A stretch of DNA of 63,490 bases from Phycisphaerales bacterium (GCA_003162245.1 PMMM01000263.1:9821-73310), one strand, 5' to 3'; shown: positions 8,067 to 17,430, numbered from the stretch's first letter. Made by a program: numbers and translations. The notes: generated by a model not told the origin, from the sequence alone.

Positions 8067-9668
8067 CTACGTCTGGCGGTCGCCCGGGGCCACGTTGCTG
8101 CCGTGCGGAAAAGCCTCGCTTCCCGCCGTTTCCCCGGGGGACAGACTAAGCACCACCTCGGTCGCCCGCGTGTCGCGCACCAGCGGCTGGTCGCCCGCCG
8201 AGCCCGCCACCGGGAACGTCACCGTGAAGCTCGTGCCCGCCCCGGGCCGCGACATCACCCAGATGTGACCTCCGGCACGCTCGACCACCTCCCGCACGAT
8301 CGACAACCCCAGCCCCGAGCCGGGAATGCTTGCGGCGATCACGTTCGAACCGCGGCGGAACGCCTCGAAGATCGGCACGTCCCCCAGCACCTTCCCGCCC
8401 GAACGCATCAGCGCCGGGTCGAGCCCCATCCCCGTGTCGCTGACGTGCACGCTGACCGTGCTCACCTGGTTGGGCGACGTCTTCTTCGTCGCGGCAATCC
8501 GCACCCGCCCCGGCCCCGGCGTGTACTTGAGCGCGTTGTCCAGCAGGTTCCCGATGCAGTCCTGAAAATCCTGGGGATCCACGCTGATCTGCACTTCGCC
8601 GTCCGACGGCGTCCACAGCGTCAGCTCGATGCCCTTCTGCTCCGCCAGCGGGCGGAAGCGCCGGCATAGCTCCGCGATGGCACCGTAGACCTCAACCGGC
8701 CCGCGCCGGCGAACCGCGTCCGCGTCCTGCACGCGCGCCAGCGTGAGCAGCTCACCCACCTGCGCGATCCCGTCCTGCGCCCGCCGCGCGATCTTCTCGC
8801 ACGTCGACAGAATGCCGCACTCATCCGTAACCACCCGGTCCCGGATCAGGTTCGCCAGCGTCTGCACGATTGCCAGCGGGCTCTTGAGCTGATGCGCTGC
8901 CATCTGCATGAAACGCGCCCGGCGACGCTGCAAGTCCTCGATTGCCCGCTGCGACTGTTCCAGCGCCGCGTTTGCCTGCTTGAGCCGCGCCTCATGGTCG
9001 TCCAGCAGCTTCGTGATCCGGATCGTGAAGTACAACGTCCCCAGCACCGCAAGCACGTCCACCCCGATCATCAGGAACACCCATTCGGTCCGCTGGTGCA
9101 GGCCCAGGGGCCCGAGGTGCGGCAGCAGCGGAAAGTGTAGCAACCACCCGCGCCACTCCCCGATCGTCAAGCAGGCGTAGAGCAGCACCGCCCAGCAGCT
9201 CTGCAGCCCCGCCTGCCACGTCTCCAGCAGCAGCGCGCTGATCGCCACGTGAAAAAGGTAGAACACCGACATCGGGTTCTCGGCCCCGCCCGTGTAATGC
9301 AGGATCAGCGTCAGCAGCAGCAGGTCCACCGCCACCTGCGCGTTCGCCAGCACCTCCGCATCACGGATCGGCACCGGCTCGGCGTCGCCTGCAGCACTGA
9401 ACCGCCGCAGCAGCAGGCGCGAGATCACCGTCCAGACCACGTTGACGGCCGCGACCCCGAGCACGCTCAGCAGCAGCGGGGCCGGACGGTGCGCGGCGGG
9501 AAGCACGAAACGCTCGACCGCCAGTTCGCCGAGCGCTAAAGCCACGAACAGCCAGCGCAGGCGGATGAACCAGTGCAACCGCAGCAGCACGACCAGTGTG
9601 CCCGCCCGGTACGACTCCTGCCGCGCACCCGCCTGCGGTGCCAGCACGCTAAATGCTTCCTCGGCCAT
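8067..9668 (-). CDS. Membrane sensor histidine kinase
   Basis: The protein (about 533 aa from ATG 9668) has six hydrophobic helices in its first ~200 residues and a short coiled coil. The HisKA H-box is AAHQLKSPLAIVQ. The ATPase domain has an N-box (NLLDNALKYTPG), G1 (VSDTGMGLDP) and G2 (IPGSGLGLSIVREV). All residues needed for autophosphorylation are present. No extracytoplasmic sensor domain is obvious, so the signal may be sensed in the membrane. It lies just downstream of the Crp/Fnr gene on the same strand, which suggests co-transcription. No cognate response regulator is adjacent. TTG at 9713 is an alternative start lacking a Shine-Dalgarno. Confidence 0.9.
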   Translation of the reverse strand: MAEEAFSVLAPQAGARQESYRAGTLVVLLRLHWFIRLRWLFVALALGELAVERFVLPAAHRPAPLLLSVLGVAAVNVVWTVISRLLLRRFSAAGDAEPVPIRDAEVLANAQVAVDLLLLTLILHYTGGAENPMSVFYLFHVAISALLLETWQAGLQSCWAVLLYACLTIGEWRGWLLHFPLLPHLGPLGLHQRTEWVFLMIGVDVLAVLGTLYFTIRITKLLDDHEARLKQANAALEQSQRAIEDLQRRRARFMQMAAHQLKSPLAIVQTLANLIRDRVVTDECGILSTCEKIARRAQDGIAQVGELLTLARVQDADAVRRRGPVEVYGAIAELCRRFRPLAEQKGIELTLWTPSDGEVQISVDPQDFQDCIGNLLDNALKYTPGPGRVRIAATKKTSPNQVSTVSVHVSDTGMGLDPALMRSGGKVLGDVPIFEAFRRGSNVIAASIPGSGLGLSIVREVVERAGGHIWVMSRPGAGTSFTVTFPVAGSAGDQPLVRDTRATEVVLSLSPGETAGSEAFPHGSNVAPGDRQT

Positions 9669-9740
9669 CGCGACCTGCTCAGGGCCCACCCACCCCACCG
9701 TGGGACCCGACAACCGATAGTGTACGCCAACGGCGCCGGC

Positions 9741-10481
9741 CTATTCAAACTCGGCCGGCGGCAGCCCGTCCGCCACGTCGCCCAACGTCGCCGCATCCAC
9801 AATGCGAATCTGCTGCGCCGCACCCAGCTCGATCAGCCCGGCGTCGGCCAGCCGCCGCAGCGTCCGCGACAGCGTCTCGCTCGTCAAATTGAGGTGGCTG
9901 GCGAGGTCCTTCTTCAGCATCGGCAACAGGAACGGCTCCCGCCCAGCGCTCGGGTCGGCCGCCAGCAGGTGCCGCGCCACGCGCCCCGTCGCATCCCGCA
10001 GAACCACGTCTTCCAGCAACCCGACGAGTTGCCGCACCCACTGCGACATGCCCGTCAGCAGTTGCAGACACAGCTCGTGGTGTTGCCGCAGCAGTTGCCG
10101 CGCGCGCTCCGCGGGCAGCAGCACGCAGGTCGTGTCCTCGATCGCTTCGGCGTGTGCAGGGCACGGCAGGCTGCCCATCACGGCCACCTCGGCGAACGTC
10201 GCCCCGGGCTCGGCGAAGTGCAGCACCAGGTCTTTGCCGCTCGATGCCACCTTGTACACGCGGACCAGACCGCTGCCGACGCAGTACATGCCCGGGCACT
10301 CGTCGCCCTGGCGGAAGACCGTCTGGCCCTTGCGGAAGTGCCGTAGCACGGCCTCGCGCGCCAGGACGTCAACCCATTCGTCCGATAAACCATTCAGCAG
10401 ACGGCACTTACGGAGCGTGTCGCGTGCGGCGGACTCGGGGGAGCCGCGACGTTCATGTCGCGCGGTAGGTGGCTGCGCCAA
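9741..10481 (-). CDS. Crp/Fnr-family transcriptional regulator
   Basis: The 246-aa protein has an N-terminal cyclic-nucleotide-binding-like beta-barrel (residues ~25-140, with FRQGDECPGMYCVGSG), a dimer helix, and a C-terminal winged helix (DLASHLNLTSETLSRTLRRL) typical of the Crp/Fnr family. The N-terminal cluster of Cys that ligates 4Fe-4S in FNR is absent. It may therefore sense NO or redox through another route, like DNR-type members. The TTG start at 10481 has GGAG at a good spacing. A perfect TTGAT-N4-ATCAA box sits 16 bases upstream, between this gene and the ferredoxin/hcp genes, so it probably controls both itself and them. Confidence 0.92.
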   Translation of the reverse strand: MAQPPTARHERRGSPESAARDTLRKCRLLNGLSDEWVDVLAREAVLRHFRKGQTVFRQGDECPGMYCVGSGLVRVYKVASSGKDLVLHFAEPGATFAEVAVMGSLPCPAHAEAIEDTTCVLLPAERARQLLRQHHELCLQLLTGMSQWVRQLVGLLEDVVLRDATGRVARHLLAADPSAGREPFLLPMLKKDLASHLNLTSETLSRTLRRLADAGLIELGAAQQIRIVDAATLGDVADGLPPAEFE

Positions 10482-10496
10482 GAAAAACTCCGTCCG

Positions 10497-10510
10497 TTGA
10501 TCCAGATCAA
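10497..10510. promoter_or_regulatory. FNR/DNR-type operator TTGAT-N4-ATCAA
   Basis: The 14 bases TTGATCCAGATCAA form a perfect inverted repeat equal to the FNR/DNR/Crp-superfamily consensus. The site lies between the divergent Crp/Fnr gene (start 10481) and the ferredoxin-hcp pair (start 10602). Activation from a site at -41.5 would put the rightward transcript start near 10545. Its closeness to the regulator's own start suggests autoregulation as well. Confidence 0.8.
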
Positions 10511-10601
10511 GGTCTTTCGCGGGGCATTGTCAGAGACTCATGGGTGTGACGCAAGGCGGCGGGGCCGGAGTTCGCCCTGCGCCACACCGACGGAGCAGAC
10601 C

Positions 10602-11348
10602 ATGATCCGCGAGATCGTGACGATCGACGAAGCGCTGTGCGACGGCTGTGGCGTGTGCATCCCCGCGTGCCATGAGGGCGCGCTGCGAATTGTGGACGGC
10701 AAAGCTCGCCTCGTCGCCGACAAACTCTGCGACGGCTTGGGGGCGTGCCTCGGACATTGTCCGCGTGGTGCGATCAAGATCGCGCACCGCGAGGCCGACG
10801 CGTTCGACGATGTCCCGCCCCAGCCGGCGCCGCCGCCCGCGCCATCTGCGCCGGTCAGCAGCGGTTGCCCCGGCAGCCGATTCACCCAGTTCGCACCGGC
10901 GGCGGCGACACGCGCGACTCGTGTCGGCGAGAACACCACGCCCGGACAATCGTCCGAACTCACCCACTGGCCGGTGCAGTTGCGCCTGCTTCCGCCGCAA
11001 GCCGCGGTCCTGCGCGGCGCCAGCCTGCTGGTCGCGGCCGATTGCGTCCCCGTGGCGTACGCCGACTTTCATGCCCGCCTCTTGCGCGGCCGGGCCGTCG
11101 TGATCGGTTGCCCGAAATTCGACGACCTGCCAGGCTACGTCGACAAGTTAACGGAGATGATCCGCGCCAGCGGGCTGCGCGAGATCGTCGTCGCCCGCAT
11201 GGAGGTCCCCTGCTGCGCCGGCATCGTCGCCGCCGTCGTCGAGGCCCGCCGCCGGGCCGGCACCAATACCCCGATCACGGAAATCGTTGTCAGTACCCGC
11301 GGCGAGGTGCTCGCCGAGCGCAATTTGCCGGCCCAACTCGCCGGGTAA
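10602..11348 (+). CDS. Ferredoxin-like 4Fe-4S protein partnered with Hcp
   Basis: The 248-aa protein opens with a ferredoxin domain. Its first cluster motif, CDGCGVCIPAC, is complete. The second, CDGLGACLGHC, has Leu in place of the second Cys, so it may carry a different or 3Fe-type cluster. A Pro/Ala linker and a ~150-residue C-terminal domain with more Cys follow (SGCPGS, VAADC, GCPKFDD, VPCCAG). This family is commonly found next to hybrid-cluster proteins and is thought to supply electrons, though that is inference. ATG 10602 is used; the frame is open to 10455, but the FNR box lies in that extension. It is 44 bases upstream of hcp and shares its promoter. Confidence 0.8.
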   Translation: MIREIVTIDEALCDGCGVCIPACHEGALRIVDGKARLVADKLCDGLGACLGHCPRGAIKIAHREADAFDDVPPQPAPPPAPSAPVSSGCPGSRFTQFAPAAATRATRVGENTTPGQSSELTHWPVQLRLLPPQAAVLRGASLLVAADCVPVAYADFHARLLRGRAVVIGCPKFDDLPGYVDKLTEMIRASGLREIVVARMEVPCCAGIVAAVVEARRRAGTNTPITEIVVSTRGEVLAERNLPAQLAG

Positions 11349-11392
11349 TCCCGTTTCTTCTTCATCGCTGTCATGAAAGGGAGTTCTGAATC

Positions 11393-12703
11393 ATGTTCTG
11401 CAACCAGTGTGAGCAAGCACGTGGCGGACGAGGTTGTTCCGATGTCGGCACCTGCGGGAAGGACGCCGACGTGCAGTCGCTGCAAGAAACGCTGCTGTAT
11501 GGCGTCAAGGGGATGGCGGCCTACGCCCACCACGCCCGCCGGCTCGGAATGGTCGACGAGGCCGTGGACGCGTTCGTCGAGGAGGCGCTCTTCGCCACCG
11601 TCACAAACGTGAATTTCGACGTGCCGAGCCTGCTGGAACTCGTGCTGGAGTGCGGCAAGCAGAACCTCCGCGTAATGCAGATGCTCGACGAGGGCCACAC
11701 GCGCCGCTTCGGCCAGCCGTCGCCCACGACCGTGCGCGAGGGCACGCAGGCCGGCCCTGGCATCCTCGTCACCGGCCACGACCTGCTCGACCTGTACGAC
11801 CTCCTCGTCCAAACACAGGGCACCGGCGTGAACGTGTACACGCACGGCGAAATGCTGCCCGCCCACATGTATCCCAAGCTGCGCGAGTTCAAGCACCTCG
11901 CGGGCCACTTCGGCGGCGCGTGGCAGAAGCAACGCCAGGAGTTCGCGGACTTCAGCGGCCCCGTGCTCGCCACGACGAACTGCGTGCTCATCCCGCCGGC
12001 CTCGTATGCCGGCCGCCTGTTCACCACCCGCGCCACGGCCGTCCCCGGCGGCAAACGCCTCGCCACGAACGACTTCTCCGAAGTCATCGCCTGCGCGAAA
12101 CGCTGCGCGCCCCTGCCCGAGTGCCCGGTCCGCGAATCGACCATCGGCTTTCATCACACCGTGCTGCTCGGCCTCGCCGACAAGATCGTCGCCGCCGTCA
12201 AGGCCGGCAAGCTGCGACATTTCTTCCTGATCGGCGGCTGCGATGGCGCCGAGCCCGGCCGCAACTACTACGCCGAGTTCGCCCGCCACACGCCCAAGGA
12301 CACCGTCGTGCTCACGCTGGGCTGCGGCAAGTATCGCATTCGCGACGAAGAGTTTGGGACAATCGAGCTCGACGGCGCCGGCCCGATCCCACGGCTGCTC
12401 GACATGGGACAGTGCAATGATGCGTACGGCGCGATCCAGGTCGCCGTCGGGCTGGCCAAGGCGTTCAACTGCTCGGTCAACGACCTGCCGCTGACGATCG
12501 TCCTGTCGTGGTTCGAGCAGAAGGCCGTCGCCGTCCTGCTGACGCTGCTCTATCTGGGCGTCAGAGGCATTCGCGTCGGCCCGGCCGCCCCCGCGTTCCT
12601 CTCGCCCGGCGTGTTTGAGGTGCTGAAAGACCGCTACGACCTCAAGCTGACCGGCAGCAGCCCGACCGCCGATCTGAAGGCGGCACTGCAGGGCGCCCGC
12701 TGA
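11393..12703 (+). CDS. hcp: Hybrid-cluster protein (class III-type), NO/hydroxylamine reductase
   Basis: Hcp carries a 4Fe-4S cluster plus a 4Fe-2S-2O hybrid cluster and reduces NO or hydroxylamine under anoxic nitrosative stress. The 436-aa product has four N-terminal Cys (C3, C6, C15, C21) and the conserved hybrid-cluster segments GHDLLDLYDLL, NVYTHGEMLPAH, LIGGCDGAEPGRNYY, LTLGCGKYRI and the Glu in SWFEQKA. It is about 110 residues shorter than the ~545-residue class I enzymes, right after the N-terminal Cys motif. That matches the class III form described mainly from archaea and some bacteria. It follows the ferredoxin-like gene by 44 bases and should answer to the FNR-type box at 10497-10510. 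Confidence 0.95.
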   Translation: MFCNQCEQARGGRGCSDVGTCGKDADVQSLQETLLYGVKGMAAYAHHARRLGMVDEAVDAFVEEALFATVTNVNFDVPSLLELVLECGKQNLRVMQMLDEGHTRRFGQPSPTTVREGTQAGPGILVTGHDLLDLYDLLVQTQGTGVNVYTHGEMLPAHMYPKLREFKHLAGHFGGAWQKQRQEFADFSGPVLATTNCVLIPPASYAGRLFTTRATAVPGGKRLATNDFSEVIACAKRCAPLPECPVRESTIGFHHTVLLGLADKIVAAVKAGKLRHFFLIGGCDGAEPGRNYYAEFARHTPKDTVVLTLGCGKYRIRDEEFGTIELDGAGPIPRLLDMGQCNDAYGAIQVAVGLAKAFNCSVNDLPLTIVLSWFEQKAVAVLLTLLYLGVRGIRVGPAAPAFLSPGVFEVLKDRYDLKLTGSSPTADLKAALQGAR

Positions 12704-12760
12704 CCGGCTGCGTCGCAGCCACGACGGGTCCATCGAGCGTAACGCCATGCACCGCCGCGG

Positions 12761-15316
12761 CTACCCCCACACGACGAGCCCCTGATCGTACCGGTCGGCC
12801 AGGTCTTCGTGGCACGGCACGACGCGGATCGCGAAGCCGCTGCGGCCACTGATCTGGCAGGGCACCGCGCCTTCGAACCAGTGCTCGCCGTTCGACTCGC
12901 CCCGCGAGAATTGCAGCCGCACGGCCTGGCCTTCGGCGATCTCGCCGGTCGCGCTGAGCGGGCCGTAGTAGGCCTCGACGGCGACATCCTCCGGCGGGAT
13001 CGGCCCCAGGTGCACGCGGGCGCGGAGCGGCAGCGCGTCGCCGACCTTCAGCACGTTACGGGCCTCGGCCTGCACGTCCGCGACCCGCACCTCGTGCCAG
13101 TTCCGGCGGAGCCGGTCCTTCCACGCGGCGAGCGCGCGGGCCAGGGCGAAGTTGTCGGCGCCGACTTTCTCGGCCCGCCGCATCGCGGGCACGTACATCT
13201 TCCGCACGTAATCGCGCAACATGCGGTTGGTGTTGAAGACGGGGACGATGGTGCGCATGGACTCCTTGATGCGGGCGACCCAGCGGCGCGGGATGTCGTC
13301 GGCACCGCGTTCGTAAAAGAGCGGAATGATCTCGCGTTCGAGAAGGTTGTAGAGGGACTCGCACTCGACGTGGTCCTGGTAGGCAAGGTCGTCGTAGACG
13401 CGGCCGTCGCCGATCGCCCAGCCGTTCTCGCCGTTGTAGGCTTCGGGCCACCAGCCGTCGAGGCAGGAGAGGTTGAGGCCGCCGTTGGCGGGGACCTTCA
13501 TGCCGCTGGTGCCGCTGGCCTCGTGCAGGCGGAGGGGGTTGTTGAGCCAGACGTCGACGCCCTGCACGAGCACGCGGGCCAGCGAGATGTCGTAGTTTTC
13601 AAGAAACACGCACCGCCGCTTGAAGTCCGGCTGCGCGCAAACGGCGGCGATCTGCTTGATGAGCTCCTTGCCGGCGCCGTCGTTGGGATGAGCCTTGCCC
13701 GCGAAGATGAACTGCACGGGGCGCTGCTTGTTCGCGATCATCGCGCGGCACCGCTCGAGGTTGCGGAACACCAGCGTCGCCCGCTTGTACGGGGCAAACC
13801 GGCGGGCGAACCCGATCGTCAGCGCTTCCGGATCGAGCGCCTCCTCGGCCGCCTTGATCTCCGCCGGCGGCGCGCCGCGCCCGCGGAGTTGGTCGCGCAG
13901 GCGCCGGCGCACGGCCGCGATCATCCACTCGCGCCGCCGCACGTGCACGCGCCACAACTCCGCGTCCGGAATCTCCTCGATCCGGTCCCAGAGCCGGTCG
14001 TCCTCGGCGGCTTCCGGCCAGCCGGGGGCCAGGTACTGGTCGAAGAGGTCCGCCATCGTCGGGCTCATCCACGTCCGCGTGTGCACGCCGTTGGTGATGT
14101 GCGTGATCGGCACCTCTTCGCGTGGAATACCGCGCCAATAGCCCTGCCACATGTCGCGCGCGACCTGCCCGTGCAGCTTGCTCACGCCGTTGCTGCGGTA
14201 GGCCAGGCGCAGCGCCAGCAACGGCATGGTGAACGCCTCGTCGAGCCGGTCCGAATGCTCGCGGCCGAGCGCCAGCAGTTCCTGCACCCCCACCCCCATT
14301 TCGTTCGCCACCCAACCCAGGTGCTGCTCGACCAGGCGCGGGTCGAAGCGGTCAATCCCTGCCGGCACGGGCGTGTGCGTCGTGAAGATGTTCCCGCCGC
14401 ACACCGCCTCGCGCGCCTCGCGATAGCTGAGGCCGTTCTCGCGCATCGCCAAGCGGATGCGCTCGAGCGCCAGGAACGCGGCGTGGCCTTCATTCATGTG
14501 GCAGACGGTGGGGGTGATCCCGACGGCCCGCAGCGCCCGCAGACCGCCGATCCCGAGCAGGATCTCCTGGCGAATCCGCATGGTGGCGTCGCCGCCGTAC
14601 AACCGGGCCGTCACCGCCCGCAGCTCCGGGGGGTTTTCGGACAGATCGGCATCCAGCAGGTACAGGCGCACGCGGCCGACCTGCGCGAGCAAGATGGCCG
14701 CCGTGAGTGTCATGGTTCCCAGCGGCACCTCGACCTTCAGCGGGTTGCCATGCTCGTCCAGAACGGCGGCGGCGCACCACTGGTGCACGTCGTGGACTGG
14801 GTAGCTCTCCAGTTGCCACCCGTCCTCCGTGAGTTGCTGGATGAAGTAGCCCTGCCGGTACGCCAGCCCGACGCCGATGAGCGGGATACCGAGGTCGGAC
14901 GCCGATTTCAGGTGGTCGCCCGCCAGCACCCCCAGGCCGCCCGAGTAGATCGGCATGCTCTCGTGCAGCCCGAACTCGGCCGAGAAGTAGGCGATGATCT
15001 TGCTCTTGTCGGCCCCGCAGTGCTCGTCGAACCACGTCCGGCTGTTCAGATACACGTAGAAGCTGTCCATCACGCGGCACAGTTGCGCGATATACGCGTC
15101 GTCGCGCGCCGCCTGCTCCAGCCGCTGCTGGCCGACCGACCAAAGCAGCGCCACCGGGTTGTGCCCCATGCGACGCCACAGATCTACATCCAGCCGGCGG
15201 AACAGGTCAGTCGCGGCCGGGTTCCAACCCCACCAGAGGTTGTAGGCGAGTTGCCGCAGCGGCTCGAGCACTTCCGGCAGAGAGGGAACGATCGTGAACG
15301 CACGCACATGATTCAT
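12761..15316 (-). CDS. glgP: Alpha-glucan (glycogen/maltodextrin) phosphorylase
   Basis: This enzyme splits alpha-1,4-glucan with phosphate to release glucose-1-phosphate. The 851-aa protein belongs to the TIGR02094-like short branch. It begins with a conserved N-terminal domain (LRQLAYNLWWGWNPAATDLF). The phosphorylase body includes the PLP-lysine segment GTSGMKVPANGGLNLS near residue 605 and FARRFAPYKRATLVF. The last ~110 residues form a beta-rich accessory domain. The ATG start is clear. The phosphohexomutase 144 bases upstream on the same strand could convert its product. Nothing appears missing. Confidence 0.95.
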   Translation of the reverse strand: MNHVRAFTIVPSLPEVLEPLRQLAYNLWWGWNPAATDLFRRLDVDLWRRMGHNPVALLWSVGQQRLEQAARDDAYIAQLCRVMDSFYVYLNSRTWFDEHCGADKSKIIAYFSAEFGLHESMPIYSGGLGVLAGDHLKSASDLGIPLIGVGLAYRQGYFIQQLTEDGWQLESYPVHDVHQWCAAAVLDEHGNPLKVEVPLGTMTLTAAILLAQVGRVRLYLLDADLSENPPELRAVTARLYGGDATMRIRQEILLGIGGLRALRAVGITPTVCHMNEGHAAFLALERIRLAMRENGLSYREAREAVCGGNIFTTHTPVPAGIDRFDPRLVEQHLGWVANEMGVGVQELLALGREHSDRLDEAFTMPLLALRLAYRSNGVSKLHGQVARDMWQGYWRGIPREEVPITHITNGVHTRTWMSPTMADLFDQYLAPGWPEAAEDDRLWDRIEEIPDAELWRVHVRRREWMIAAVRRRLRDQLRGRGAPPAEIKAAEEALDPEALTIGFARRFAPYKRATLVFRNLERCRAMIANKQRPVQFIFAGKAHPNDGAGKELIKQIAAVCAQPDFKRRCVFLENYDISLARVLVQGVDVWLNNPLRLHEASGTSGMKVPANGGLNLSCLDGWWPEAYNGENGWAIGDGRVYDDLAYQDHVECESLYNLLEREIIPLFYERGADDIPRRWVARIKESMRTIVPVFNTNRMLRDYVRKMYVPAMRRAEKVGADNFALARALAAWKDRLRRNWHEVRVADVQAEARNVLKVGDALPLRARVHLGPIPPEDVAVEAYYGPLSATGEIAEGQAVRLQFSRGESNGEHWFEGAVPCQISGRSGFAIRVVPCHEDLADRYDQGLVVWG

Positions 15317-15459
15317 CTATTCACCGGGCGCCGAGCCTGCGGAGCACGGCGGTTCTTGCGCGACCGGACGTGCCTGACGGCACAATCCATCTTAATAGTA
15401 TCGACGCGACGCCGCGTCCGGGGAAACTACGATCCGACCCTGACACGACGCGATCCGGT

Positions 15460-16797
15460 CTACACGCGGGCCACCTCGCGCACTTCGCCGATGAGCCGGC
15501 GGCCGATGTCCTCGGTGGCCGCCTCCGCGATCACCCGCACGATCGGCTCGGTGTTCGACGCCCGCAAGTGCACCCACCCCTGCTCGAAGTCGACCCGGAC
15601 GCCGTCGGCGGTGTTTGGCCGTCGAGCCACGAAGGCCCTCGTCACCGCTTCCACGGCCGCGGCGATGCGGTCGCGCGAGACCTCGTACTTCTCCTTGATT
15701 GACACATAGCGCGGAATGGCGGCCACAAGCTGGCTGATGGATTTGCCGGTCTGGGCCATGAGCTGAAGCACGAGGCTGCTCGCCGACAGGCTGTCGCGGA
15801 TGAGACAGATTCGCGGGTCGATGACGCCGCCGTTGCCCTCGCCGCCGATTACGCAATTGTTGGCCATTATGGCGCGGGCAACGTGGGTTTCGCCGACGGG
15901 AGTGCGCACGACCGGCACGTGGTAGCGCGCCGCGATGTCATCCACCATCCGCGACGTGCTGAGATTGGCCGCAACCGGTCCCGGTCGCCGGGACAGCACG
16001 GATTCCACCGCCAGGGCGAGCGTGTACTCCTCGCCGATGTACTCGCCGCGTTCGTCCACAATCGCCAATCGATCTGCGTCTGGATCCTGGGCGAAACCGA
16101 TCACGGCCCCGTGCTCGCGCACGGCCGTGCACAGCGTGGTCAGGTTTTCGCGGATCGGCTCGGGGCGGTGAGCAAACTCCCCCGTCGGCTCGCCGTTCAC
16201 CACGACCACGTCGCAGCCGAGCGTTCGCAAGAAGTCCGGCGTATGCAGGCATCCCGCGCCGTTGATGCAGTCGAGCACGACGCGCAATCCCCGCAGCGGC
16301 CGCAGATCGACCTCGCACGCACGGATCACGGCCGCGGCATGGCGCGGGCCGGCCTCCAGGTCGTCGGCGGGCGGGGCGAAGCCGGCTTTGACCAACCGGT
16401 AGCGACCTTCGGCGCGGATCGCCGCGATCTCTCGCGCGCGGGGCGGGTCGGGCGCCAGGCCGAGGTTGTCGAGGAACTTCAGTCCGTTCCACTCGCCGGG
16501 GTTGTGGCTGGCAGTGATCGACATGCCGCCGTCGTACCGGCCAGCGCGAATGGCGTGGCCGATCGTGGGCGTCATCACCACGCCGAGGCGTGTGACGCGG
16601 CAGCCGGTCGCGACGAGCCCGGCGGCGGCGACGGCCTCGAACATCGCGCCGCTGGGCCGCGAGTCGCGGGCGAGGACCACGCGCCCGCCGCCGAGCAGCG
16701 TGCCGTAGGCCTGTGCGAATTCGAGGGCGACCGCGGGGGTCAGCGTTTCGCCGACGATGCCGCGCACTCCCGATACTCCGACCATGAGTGTCGCCAT
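15460..16797 (-). CDS. Phosphohexomutase (GlmM/phosphoglucomutase type)
   Basis: Alpha-D-phosphohexomutases move phosphate between C1 and C6 of hexoses. The ~445-aa protein has the four family signatures: active-site TASHNPGEWNGLKF (phospho-Ser about residue 96), metal loop DPDADRLAI, sugar loop GEGNGGV, and a C-terminal phosphate loop around RASNTEPIVRV. GlmM (glucosamine) and PGM/PMM activity are hard to separate by eye. The GlgP gene next door, and a GH94 phosphorylase elsewhere in the window, both produce glucose-1-phosphate, favouring a phosphoglucomutase role. I used ATG 16797, which has a GAGG upstream; TTG 16821 and ATG 16785 are alternatives. Confidence 0.88.
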   Translation of the reverse strand: MATLMVGVSGVRGIVGETLTPAVALEFAQAYGTLLGGGRVVLARDSRPSGAMFEAVAAAGLVATGCRVTRLGVVMTPTIGHAIRAGRYDGGMSITASHNPGEWNGLKFLDNLGLAPDPPRAREIAAIRAEGRYRLVKAGFAPPADDLEAGPRHAAAVIRACEVDLRPLRGLRVVLDCINGAGCLHTPDFLRTLGCDVVVVNGEPTGEFAHRPEPIRENLTTLCTAVREHGAVIGFAQDPDADRLAIVDERGEYIGEEYTLALAVESVLSRRPGPVAANLSTSRMVDDIAARYHVPVVRTPVGETHVARAIMANNCVIGGEGNGGVIDPRICLIRDSLSASSLVLQLMAQTGKSISQLVAAIPRYVSIKEKYEVSRDRIAAAVEAVTRAFVARRPNTADGVRVDFEQGWVHLRASNTEPIVRVIAEAATEDIGRRLIGEVREVARV

Positions 16798-16835
16798 CTG
16801 AACAAACCTCGTCCGGGCCAAGGCGGTCTACTGCG

Positions 16836-16864
16836 TTGTCGGTGCCCATTGCGTGGGCTATATT
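16836..16864 (+). promoter_or_regulatory. Promoter of lipoprotein gene at 16948
   Basis: TTGTCG (16836-16841) and TATATT (16859-16864) are separated by exactly 17 bases, in the gap between the divergent mutase and lipoprotein genes. The predicted transcript start is near 16872, about 75 bases before the ATG. Confidence 0.55.
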
Positions 16865-16947
16865 GCGGCCCAACGCTGGGCTGGCCGGCACGGAGGTCAA
16901 ACAGTATGCCACTGGACGCGGCCACCGCAACTCGGGAAGGAGGCTTC

Positions 16948-17430
16948 ATGAAGCTGTATAACGTCGCGCTCATTCTACCGCTGGCGCTGGTTGCGCTGCT
17001 CGGCGCGGGCTGCTCGGGCGTCACGCTCAACCTCCCCAACGGTTCGAGCGTCGTCCTCCCGGGTGTCGACACGGTGACCGTCGAGTTGTTCAACGACACG
17101 GATTTCGAGGTCGAGCCGCGGATTCGCTTCGACAGCAGCAGCAACTGGCTTGCAAGCCTCTTCCCGAGCGAAGAGCTCGCCACCGGGACGCTGGCGCCGG
17201 GCCAGTTACTGCGACTCGACGTGGATTGCGACAAGCTCGGCGTCGTCTTCAGCGACGCCGCCGGGCAGTTCGCGTCGGGCGAGGACGTGCCCATCGGTCA
17301 GGCCGACAGCACGCGCGTGCTGCAGCGCGAGAGCGACTACGACTGCGGCGACACGGTGCAATTCCATTTCATCGGGGCGGAGAGCAGCTTCGGCGTCATC
17401 GTGTCGGTGAACGACGTCGTCGTCGATTAG
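16948..17430 (+). CDS. Small lipoprotein of unknown function
   Basis: The 160-aa product has a signal peptide ending in LGAGC (lipidated Cys about residue 23), a short hydrophobic repeat (LNLPNGSSVVLPG) and a beta-rich domain with two further Cys (DVDC, DYDC) that could form a disulphide. I do not recognise the domain; similar single-domain lipoproteins are common in Planctomycetota. The start is set by a strong Shine-Dalgarno (GGAAGGAGG, about 16934-16942) before ATG 16948. It sits alone, with a good promoter upstream. Confidence 0.75.
   Translation: MKLYNVALILPLALVALLGAGCSGVTLNLPNGSSVVLPGVDTVTVELFNDTDFEVEPRIRFDSSSNWLASLFPSEELATGTLAPGQLLRLDVDCDKLGVVFSDAAGQFASGEDVPIGQADSTRVLQRESDYDCGDTVQFHFIGAESSFGVIVSVNDVVVD

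Noticed and set aside
12809-15709. 966-codon plus-strand frame opposite glycogen phosphorylase
   Set aside because: The minus strand encodes the full phosphorylase with its PLP motif; the plus frame has no recognisable sequence.
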